DNA from: Prevotella sp.
GTDB lineage: Bacteria; Bacteroidota; Bacteroidia; Bacteroidales; Bacteroidaceae
NCBI GenBank assembly: GCA_022775985.1
Contig: JALFIM010000079.1
Coordinates: 1-50,239 of the forward strand
Reading direction: 5' to 3'
DNA length: 50,239 bases
This document shows, piece by piece, positions 44,190 through 50,239 of this stretch. The notes under the pieces are model-generated. The model saw only the letters and a program-made list of their open reading frames with translations. It was not told where the DNA came from and did no database searches. Made by a program: the position numbers and the translations under genes. Numbering within the stretch: position 1 is the stretch's first letter; each line of letters begins with the position of its first letter.

Positions 44190-44244
44190 AACAAATGCAA
44201 AATTGCAAAAATTATGCGAGACAGGCAAATTTTACTGTTAAAAC

Positions 44245-44276
44245 TTTGCGCCATACAAGTATTTTTAATAACTTTG
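44245..44276 (+). promoter_or_regulatory. Promoter of the ROK kinase gene
   Basis: TTTG at 44245-44248 and TAACTTTG at 44269-44276 are 20 bp apart, a full consensus match, giving a leader of about 125 nt before the kinase start. Confidence 0.75.
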
Positions 44277-44279
44277 CGA

Positions 44280-44374
44280 GAATTAAAGACAGGCGTGTGC
44301 GGCAATGCGGCATGGTGCGTCGGGGCGGTGTCTCCGTATGGTTGTGTGTTGTGGTCGGGCGTGTCCTTTAATTC
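44280..44374 (+). promoter_or_regulatory. Long-range stem closing the ROK kinase leader
   Basis: GAATTAAAGAC at 44280-44290 pairs with GTCCTTTAATTC at 44363-44374 with one bulged base. The left arm starts about where transcription should begin, enclosing a GC-rich leader of about 70 nt. Confidence 0.4.
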
Positions 44375-44410
44375 GCATTTATTACTATTAATTACATAAA
44401 AAGAATAATC

Positions 44411-45397
44411 ATGAGTCCAGAAGTGACAATGAAACCGTATGTTATCGGTTTGGATTTAGGCGGAACCAACTCCGTCTTCGGTATTGTAGACAGCCGTGGC
44501 GACATCAAGGCCACGACAGCTATCAAGACACAGGGATATGAGAGCGTTGACGATTACGTGAACGCTTCAGTGGAGGCTCTCCAGATAATCATCGATCAGG
44601 TGGGTGGCATAGAGAAAATCAAGGCTATGGGTATCGGTGCTCCTAATGGCAACTTCTACAAGGGTACCATAGAGTTTGCTCCCAACCTCTCATGGGGACA
44701 CGATGGTGTGGTGCCTTTGGCAGACATGTTCTCTGAGAAGCTCGGCATCCCGGTGGCTCTTACCAACGATGCCAACGCTGCCGCTATCGGTGAGATGACC
44801 TATGGCGTGGCACGCGGCATGAAGAATTTTATCGTGATAACTCTTGGTACAGGCGTAGGCTCGGGCATCGTTGTCAACGGACAGCTCGTGTATGGTTGCG
44901 ACGGATTCGCAGGTGAGCTCGGCCATGTCATCATGGTGCGCGAGAACGGACGCTCATGTGGCTGTGGCCGTCTGGGATGTCTTGAGGCTTATTGCTCCGC
45001 TACCGGCGTGGCACGCACGGCCCGTGAGTATCTCGAGACTACGGATGAGCCGTCTCTGCTCCGCTCTATGAACGCTGCCGACATCACTTCTTACGATGTG
45101 TCTGTGGCTGCCGGCAAGGGCGATGCATTGGCACAGCGCGTGTATGAGTTCACTGGCAAGATGCTTGGTGAGGCTTGCGCTGACTTCGCTGCGTTCTCTT
45201 CTCCTGAGGCATTTATCTTCTTCGGTGGCCTGACAAAGGCCGGCGACTTGATTATGAACCCCATCAAAAAGGCATACGATGAGTCTGTGCTCAACATATT
45301 CAAGGGCAAGGCCAAGTTCCTCGTGAGCGGTCTCGACGGTTCGTCGGCCGCAGTCCTCGGCGCGTCGGCTGTGGGATGGGACATCAATAAGGAATGA
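44411..45397 (+). CDS. ROK-family glucokinase
   Basis: Phosphorylates glucose (or a related sugar) with ATP at entry to glycolysis. The 328-residue ROK protein has the ATP-phosphate loop IGLDLGGTNSVFGIVD near residue 12, the sugar-binding region ALTNDANAAAIGEMTYG, VITLGTGVGSGIVVNG, the GELGHVI motif, and the ROK zinc-binding CGCGRLGCLEAYCSA. Glucose is the most likely substrate from the ROK glucokinase pattern, but N-acetylmannosamine or fructose cannot be ruled out. Start at 44411. Own promoter with a structured leader and its own terminator. Confidence 0.9.
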   Translation: MSPEVTMKPYVIGLDLGGTNSVFGIVDSRGDIKATTAIKTQGYESVDDYVNASVEALQIIIDQVGGIEKIKAMGIGAPNGNFYKGTIEFAPNLSWGHDGVVPLADMFSEKLGIPVALTNDANAAAIGEMTYGVARGMKNFIVITLGTGVGSGIVVNGQLVYGCDGFAGELGHVIMVRENGRSCGCGRLGCLEAYCSATGVARTAREYLETTDEPSLLRSMNAADITSYDVSVAAGKGDALAQRVYEFTGKMLGEACADFAAFSSPEAFIFFGGLTKAGDLIMNPIKKAYDESVLNIFKGKAKFLVSGLDGSSAAVLGASAVGWDINKE

Positions 45398-45423
45398 TTC
45401 ACGCCGCACAGGCTGATATGAGC

Positions 45424-45463
45424 ATCGTCCGTTTCGGGTCGTCAGCGACTCGGAACGGACGAT
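45424..45463 (+). terminator. 18-bp hairpin terminator after the ROK kinase
   Basis: Arms 45424-45441 and 45446-45463 pair over 18 positions with two G-T pairs and a 4-nt loop, followed by TTTGCG. Confidence 0.8.
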
Positions 45464-45557
45464 TTTGCGTTAAAATACGGCCTCGCAGTACAATAAAATG
45501 CGTAGGCACGCGTTAATTGCATAGTGCGTCATGCGTGTAGCTATCACCGTGACGGTG

Positions 45558-45565
45558 TAACTTTA
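45558..45565 (+). promoter_or_regulatory. Possible -7 box right before the TonB receptor gene
   Basis: TAACTTTA, one base from consensus, ends 4 bp before the start codon at 45570. No TTTG lies at the proper distance. If real, the mRNA would be leaderless. Confidence 0.35.
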
Positions 45566-45569
45566 CAGT

Positions 45570-47942
45570 ATGAAAAGATTATTATTCGTATTATATACGC
45601 TCCTCGTCACCGTAGGCGTGGCCGTGGCACAGGAATTCACGCTTCAGGGAAAAGTGGTGGATGAGCAGATGGCTCCAATGGAGTTTGCCACGGTGGCATG
45701 CGTGAGTCAGGGCAAGATAACCATGACATCGCTCAAGGGTGAGTACAAGATGCAGCTGCATACTGCCGACTCTGTGGTGATAAGATTCTCCATGGTGGGC
45801 TACAAGGCTAAGACACGTGTGCTGCGCAATCCACGTGGCAAGCAGACCCTTCAGATAGTTATGCACAGCGACAATACGCTCGATGAGGTTACGGTCACGG
45901 AGACAAGAAGGCAGATGGGGCAAGTGGAGGAGTTGAAGAAAGACCATCTTACCAATCAGCCGTCTACCACTGGCAATGCCGTTGAGGAGCTTATACAGAG
46001 TCAGGCGGGCGTGTCTACGCACAGCGAACTGTCGTCGCAGTACAATGTCAGAGGCGGCTCGTTCGATGAAAACAGCGTATATATAAATAATGTAGAGGTA
46101 TATCGCCCGTTCCTCGTAAGGAGTGGGCAGCAGGAGGGGCTCTCTATCATCAACCCTGACATGGTAGACAAGATAGGATTCTCTACTGGTGGATTCTCCG
46201 CTAAGTACGGCGACAAGATGTCGTCGGCCCTTGACATCACGTACAAGCGTCCTAAGTCTTTTGAGGCTACGGCTATGGCCAGTCTACTCGGAGCCAGTGC
46301 GTATGTGGGATTCAGCAACAAGAAGTTCGCATGGAGCAACGGCTTGCGGTACAAGACCAATCAGTATATGCTCGGTTCGCTTGAGACCAAGGGCGAATAC
46401 AAGCCGCGTTTCCTTGACTATCAGACACATTTGTCTTATACACCGAACAACAGGTGGACGATAAGCGTGCTTGGCAACATCTCTGACAATCACTATGACT
46501 TCCAGCCTTCAGACCGCGAGACAACGTTCGGTACCATGGAGGATGTCAAGGCTTTCCGTGTATATTTCGACGGAAAGGAGAAAGACGTGTTCCGCACTTA
46601 TTTCGGTTCTCTCAGCATAACGCGTCATCTCGGTGCCAATACGTCCTTGTCGCTCATCGCCTCGGCCTTTCACACCAAGGAGCAGGAGGCCTATGACATA
46701 CAGGGGCAGTACTGGCTCACGCAGACGGAGACGAGTGAGAACCTCGGAGTGGGTACGTACTTCCAGCATGCGCGCAACTATCTCAAGGCTAACGTGGCCA
46801 ATGTGAAGCTGCTGTTCGCTACAAAGACCAAACGGCATGAGCTGGAGGGGGCCTTGACGTATAAGAAAGAGCACATCAACGAGCGGTCTACGGAGTATGA
46901 GATGCGCGACTCAAGCGGTTATAGCATACCGCATACGGGCAGTGACCTGTATATGGTGTACTCCATGAGGGCCAATAATGAGCTCAAGGCGAGCCGTATA
47001 GAAGCTTATATTCAGGACATATACCGCTTCAGCAGCCGTGGTGAGCACACGCACTTCACGCTTAACTATGGTGTGCGCATGAGCCATTGGAGTTTCAACA
47101 ACGAGACTATACTCAGTCCGCGCGTGTCGCTTGGCGTGGTGCCGGCCTTCAGCCGTGATGTCACCATGCGCGTGGCGGCAGGTCTCTACTACCAGGCTCC
47201 GTTCTATAAGGAGATACGCGATACCACGACCGTAAACGGAGTGACAGTGGCAAGTCTTAATGCTAAGGCCAAGAGTCAGCGGTCTGTACACTTCATCATG
47301 GGCATGGACTATCGTTTCAATGTGAAGAACCGCCCGTATAAGTTCACTACCGAGGTGTACTACAAGGCTCTCGGCAACCTTGTTCCTTATAGCGTGAACA
47401 ACGTGAAGGTGGTGTATTACGGTGGAAATATGTGCAGCGGACATGCCACCGGTATAGACATGAAACTGTATGGTGAGTTCGTACCGGGCACAGACTCATG
47501 GATAAGCCTTTCTGTCATGGACACGAAGATGCGCCTCAATGGCCGCAGCATACCGCTGCCTACCGACCAACGGTATGCCGTGAATCTGTATTTCACCGAT
47601 TATTTTCCTGGTACAGACAGGTGGAAGATGTCTCTGAAGCTGGCATACGCAGACGGCTTGCCGTTCTCTACTCCGCATCAGGAGCTTGAGACCAACACCT
47701 TCCGTGCCCCTGCATATAAGCGTGCTGACATAGGACTCAGCTACCGCTTGGTGAACAATGAGAATAAGACGCACGGCAAGACATTCCGCAATGTGTGGCT
47801 TGGACTGGACTGTCTTAATCTCTTCGGCATAAACAACGTCAATTCCTATTACTGGATTACTGATGTCACCAGTCATCAGTATGCTGTGCCCAACTATCTT
47901 ACGGGCCGTCTTATAAACGCGCGTGTACAATTTGAATTCTGA
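45570..47942 (+). CDS. TonB-dependent outer-membrane receptor with CarboxypepD_reg-like domain
   Basis: A 790-residue receptor that imports a ligand across the outer membrane using TonB energy. A signal peptide (MKRLLFVLYTLLVTVGVAVA) is followed by a carboxypeptidase-regulatory-like domain at about 22-105 (FTLQGKVVDEQMAPMEFATV), the plug at about 125-230 (QAGVSTHSELSSQYNVRGGSF and NSVYINNVEVY), and a 22-strand-type barrel of amphipathic strands ending in ARVQFEF with terminal Phe. No SusD partner follows, so it is not a classical polysaccharide-utilisation pair; instead a DUF5103 gene starts 7 bp later, likely in one transcript. Ligand unknown; metal or small-molecule transport is possible. 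Confidence 0.9.
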   Translation: MKRLLFVLYTLLVTVGVAVAQEFTLQGKVVDEQMAPMEFATVACVSQGKITMTSLKGEYKMQLHTADSVVIRFSMVGYKAKTRVLRNPRGKQTLQIVMHSDNTLDEVTVTETRRQMGQVEELKKDHLTNQPSTTGNAVEELIQSQAGVSTHSELSSQYNVRGGSFDENSVYINNVEVYRPFLVRSGQQEGLSIINPDMVDKIGFSTGGFSAKYGDKMSSALDITYKRPKSFEATAMASLLGASAYVGFSNKKFAWSNGLRYKTNQYMLGSLETKGEYKPRFLDYQTHLSYTPNNRWTISVLGNISDNHYDFQPSDRETTFGTMEDVKAFRVYFDGKEKDVFRTYFGSLSITRHLGANTSLSLIASAFHTKEQEAYDIQGQYWLTQTETSENLGVGTYFQHARNYLKANVANVKLLFATKTKRHELEGALTYKKEHINERSTEYEMRDSSGYSIPHTGSDLYMVYSMRANNELKASRIEAYIQDIYRFSSRGEHTHFTLNYGVRMSHWSFNNETILSPRVSLGVVPAFSRDVTMRVAAGLYYQAPFYKEIRDTTTVNGVTVASLNAKAKSQRSVHFIMGMDYRFNVKNRPYKFTTEVYYKALGNLVPYSVNNVKVVYYGGNMCSGHATGIDMKLYGEFVPGTDSWISLSVMDTKMRLNGRSIPLPTDQRYAVNLYFTDYFPGTDRWKMSLKLAYADGLPFSTPHQELETNTFRAPAYKRADIGLSYRLVNNENKTHGKTFRNVWLGLDCLNLFGINNVNSYYWITDVTSHQYAVPNYLTGRLINARVQFEF

Positions 47943-47949
47943 TTTTAAT

Positions 47950-49200
47950 ATGCGAACATACGTCTATGCATTGGTGATGGTTGCCGCATTGCTCTGCGGG
48001 CGTGCCCCGTTGTGCAAGGCTCAGGTCAACGAGCTGCGTGCCGACGGTATATCCTCGTTGCAGGTCGTGGTCGGTGACAACTGGCTGTCAATGCCTGTCA
48101 TGGCACTTAATGGCGGCGATGCCGTGAACATAGACTTCGATGACCTCACGCACGAGTACAGACGCTACGTCTACTCCATACGCCATTGCGATGCCGACTG
48201 GGCTGAGTCTGACGGACTGTTCGCAAGCGATTATTGTGAAGGGTTCATCGACGGCAATACGATAGACGATGTGCAGCAGTCTATCAATACCACCGTGCCA
48301 TACACGCATTATCACTTTCAGATTCCTAACGACAAGTGCCGCCCTACCGCGAGTGGCAACTACCGCGTGACGGTGTATGACGACAATACCAAGGACACTG
48401 TCCTTAGGGCATGCTTTATGATATGCGAGCCCATCGTAGGTGTTGGGCTTGGGGTCACCACCAATACCGATGTGGATATCAATCAGCGGCATCAGCAGGT
48501 GGAGATGAAGATAAACTATGCAGGCATTCCTGTCAATGACTATCGGTCTGAGATAAAAACCGTGGTCATGCAGAATGGTTTTTGGCATACGGCGGTGCGT
48601 GACGCGCAGCCGCAGTATGTCAGCAACGACGGACTGCGGTGGGAGCATTGCCGCCAGTTCATATTCGAGGCAGGTAACGAGTACCGCAAATTCGAGACGC
48701 TCGACCCGTCGCACACTACGATGGGGCTTGAGTCTGTAGACTGGGATGGCGAGCGTTACCATGCCTATATATGGCCGGATGAGCCGCGTCCCAACTATGT
48801 ACACGATGAGGATGCCAATGGTGCTTTCTATATACGCAACAGCGACAATGTGGAGAACGAGACGGCTTCCGACTACGTTGTCACCCATTTCACCCTTCTG
48901 TCGCCGCGCTTGCCCGATGACGTGTACGTCATCGCGAAGTGGACTGATGAGTCTACGGACAGGCGTTTCTTTATGCAGTATGATGAGGAGCGTAAGTGTT
49001 ATGCTGCAGCCATAGACTTGAAACAGGGATATTATTCTTACAGATATGTGTTGGCGCGTGCTGACGGTAGGCTTGTGCAACTGCCTTCGGAGGGAAATTT
49101 CTTCCAGACAGAGAACGAGTACGAGGCCCTTGTGTACTATCGGGCGAGGGGAGCACGCACCGACAGGCTCGTGGGTTACGGCACGGTGAGAATAAAATGA
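47950..49200 (+). CDS. DUF5103 family exported protein
   Basis: A 416-residue protein with a signal peptide (MRTYVYALVMVAALLCGRAP, then LCKAQ). Most of the chain is beta-rich and matches DUF5103: ISSLQVVVGDNWLSMPVMAL, YVYSIRHCDADW, YTHYHFQIPND, SGNYRVTVYDD, and a later VDWDGERYHAYIWPDE segment. The family is a Bacteroidota envelope protein of unknown function. It starts 7 bp after the TonB receptor stop, so the two are almost surely co-transcribed. A short hairpin follows. Confidence 0.85.
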   Translation: MRTYVYALVMVAALLCGRAPLCKAQVNELRADGISSLQVVVGDNWLSMPVMALNGGDAVNIDFDDLTHEYRRYVYSIRHCDADWAESDGLFASDYCEGFIDGNTIDDVQQSINTTVPYTHYHFQIPNDKCRPTASGNYRVTVYDDNTKDTVLRACFMICEPIVGVGLGVTTNTDVDINQRHQQVEMKINYAGIPVNDYRSEIKTVVMQNGFWHTAVRDAQPQYVSNDGLRWEHCRQFIFEAGNEYRKFETLDPSHTTMGLESVDWDGERYHAYIWPDEPRPNYVHDEDANGAFYIRNSDNVENETASDYVVTHFTLLSPRLPDDVYVIAKWTDESTDRRFFMQYDEERKCYAAAIDLKQGYYSYRYVLARADGRLVQLPSEGNFFQTENEYEALVYYRARGARTDRLVGYGTVRIK

Positions 49201-49237
49201 AATCTTGATGGTGCGGTGCAGTTGGCGTAAAATGAAC

Positions 49238-49264
49238 AAAGGCAACCGTATGTAGGTTGCCTTT
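49238..49264. terminator. 10-bp two-way hairpin terminator
   Basis: AAAGGCAACC at 49238-49247 pairs with GGTTGCCTTT at 49255-49264, loop 7 nt, A and T runs at the ends. It lies between the converging DUF5103 gene and the Thr-Gly tRNA operon. Confidence 0.75.
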
Positions 49265-49309
49265 ATCGGAATATCTGCATCTGTTATAGCTTGCTGTATA
49301 TGCTTCTTG

Positions 49310-49382
49310 AGCGATAAACGGGGCTCGAACCCGCGACCCCCAGCTTGGGAAGCTAGTGCTCTACCAACTGAGCTATTATCGC
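49310..49382 (-). tRNA. tRNA-Gly(CCC)
   Basis: A 73-nt cloverleaf on the minus strand: acceptor GCGATAA with TTATCGC, discriminator T, anticodon loop TTCCCAA giving CCC (Gly, GGG codon), T arm with GGTTCGAGCC. CCA not encoded. Second gene of the pair. Confidence 0.92.
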
Positions 49383-49398
49383 ATTACGCCTAATATTG

Positions 49399-49471
49399 AG
49401 CCGATACTCGGACTCGAACCGAGGACCTATTCATTACGAATGAATTGCTCTACCAACTGAGCCATATCGGC
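49399..49471 (-). tRNA. tRNA-Thr(CGT)
   Basis: A 73-nt cloverleaf on the minus strand: acceptor GCCGATA with TATCGGC, discriminator T, anticodon loop TTCGTAA giving CGT (Thr, ACG codon). CCA not encoded. First gene of the pair, 16 bp before tRNA-Gly. Confidence 0.92.
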
Positions 49472-49524
49472 TGATAAATACGATTTTGCAATCGCATGGA
49501 GGGTCATGCCCTTCATTGCGGTTG

Positions 49525-49556
49525 CAAAGATAGTGTATTTTTTCGTTACTGCCAAA
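49525..49556 (-). promoter_or_regulatory. Promoter of the Thr-Gly tRNA operon
   Basis: On the minus strand TTTG (49553-49556) and TATCTTTG (49525-49532) are 20 bp apart, a full consensus match, about 54 bp before tRNA-Thr, the same distance as at the other tRNA operon. Confidence 0.75.
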
Positions 49557-49752
49557 AGTTATTGGCATTATTTTTTCATGTTTTAGTGCCAAACGCCTGT
49601 ACGGGACGGTTGCCGTGACTGGTTGATAAGTGCTCGTATCAATTAAACGCACGCATGCACACTCTTGGTATGCGGGCGTGTACTGTGCCCTAAAATGCGC
49701 GGGCAAAGCAAAAAACATGCGCCGACAGCACAGTAAATCCAACTAATATGAC

Positions 49753-49760
49753 TACCTTTG
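49753..49760 (+). promoter_or_regulatory. -7 box of the transketolase promoter
   Basis: TACCTTTG about 130 bp before the transketolase start. No clear TTTG at the expected upstream distance. Confidence 0.45.
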
Positions 49761-49889
49761 CAACAGCAATGATTTAGAAATGTCTATTATCTACGTGCGT
49801 GATGCCTGCCGACGGATGTTCTGCCGAAGGGCAACACCCATATTGATGGTGTCAGAAAAATAACATATTATTATAACACTTACATCAAA

Positions 49890-50239
49890 ATGAACAACAA
49901 GGAATTGATGAATCATGCAGCAGACAACATAAGATTGCTTGCTGTGTCGATGGTAGAGAAGGCTAAGTCCGGGCATCCTGGTGGTGCTATGGGCGGAGCC
50001 GATTTCATTAATGTGCTGTTCTCCGAGTTCCTTACCTACGACCCGGAGAATCCCACATGGGAGGGGCGCGACCGTTTCTATCTCGACCCCGGGCACATGT
50101 CCCCGATGCTCTATTCCGCCTTGGCTTTGCAGGGCAAGTTCTCTATTGACGAGCTGAAGCAGTTCCGCCAGTGGGGCTCTGTCACACCCGGTCATCCCGA
50201 GCGTGATGTGACACGTGGCATAGAGAACACCTCCGGCCC
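49890..50239 (+). CDS. tkt: Transketolase, N-terminal part (runs off the window)
   Basis: Transfers two-carbon units between sugar phosphates in the pentose phosphate pathway, using thiamine diphosphate. Only about 116 residues are present; the frame is still open at the window end. MNNKELMNHAADNIRLLAVS, then VEKAKSGHPGGAMGGADFI (the conserved SGHPG motif), RDRFYLDPGHMSP and FRQWGSVTPGHPE match the N-terminus of full-length transketolase. Start ATG at 49890, preceded by an AT-rich stretch. The reading frame is clear although the gene is incomplete here. Confidence 0.93.
   Translation, partial: MNNKELMNHAADNIRLLAVSMVEKAKSGHPGGAMGGADFINVLFSEFLTYDPENPTWEGRDRFYLDPGHMSPMLYSALALQGKFSIDELKQFRQWGSVTPGHPERDVTRGIENTSG

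Larger units (their letters stand above)
49472..49889. other. Intergenic region between the tRNA pair and transketolase
   Basis: About 420 bp with no gene. It holds the minus-strand tRNA promoter (49525-49556), a TACCTTTG box for transketolase (49753-49760), and then a leader of about 125 nt with a small hairpin near ACACCCATATTGATGGTGT. Confidence 0.5.

Overview
The window looks like chromosome from a member of the Bacteroidota, most likely Prevotellaceae. Evidence: Bacteroidota-type promoters (TTTG, about 20 bp, then TAnnTTTG) before several genes, a type IX secretion (Por) sorting tail, DUF3078, DUF4251, DUF4924 and DUF5103 proteins, a SusC-like TonB-dependent receptor, a fused HisB, and myo-inositol-phosphate synthase. 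No plasmid, phage, transposase or CRISPR genes were recognised. Most of the window is GC-rich core sequence; two restriction-modification (R-M) operons are clearly more AT-rich by eye.

Layout. 1-12.5 kb: 3' end of a secreted choice-of-anchor protein, a DUF3078 outer-membrane protein, pyrG, yidC, a DPP5-like exopeptidase, an MFS carrier and an ATP-grasp-like protein. 13.0-15.6 kb: AT-rich R-M pair (XamI-like endonuclease and NPPY adenine methyltransferase). 15.7-17.6 kb: a small membrane gene broken by an in-frame TGA, and ino1. 18.0-22.4 kb: tightly coupled four-gene operon of two DNA methyltransferases, a PD-(D/E)XK-type restriction endonuclease and a dicluster ferredoxin protein. 22.5-36.0 kb: dnaB, a GHL10 hydrolase, a glucosaminidase/LysM protein, two LuxR-type regulators (one a hemerythrin fusion), pyk, panB, an MFS carrier, hisB, a membrane protein, an RNA methyltransferase and a nitroreductase. 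36.3-38.0 kb: HindIII-like R-M pair. 38.2-38.5 kb: three tRNA genes. 38.9-50.2 kb: DUF4251, a MATE pump, prfC, DUF4924, a LysE exporter, a ROK glucokinase, a TonB receptor with a DUF5103 partner, two tRNAs and the start of transketolase.

The main point of interest is that three unrelated R-M systems lie within 25 kb, separated by core genes. The middle one is the best candidate for something undescribed. Its last gene joins an eight-cysteine ferredoxin domain to a domain whose layout resembles the catalytic domain of the neighbouring endonuclease but lacks the catalytic lysine. Its first methyltransferase carries an N-terminal helix-turn-helix and lies next to a 49-bp inverted repeat. Two arrays of four 22-bp near-palindromic units, at 12.7 and 38.7 kb, bracket the whole R-M-bearing stretch.

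All calls come from reading the sequence and recalling family features; no database search was run. Convergent gene pairs are usually separated by strong two-way hairpin terminators.
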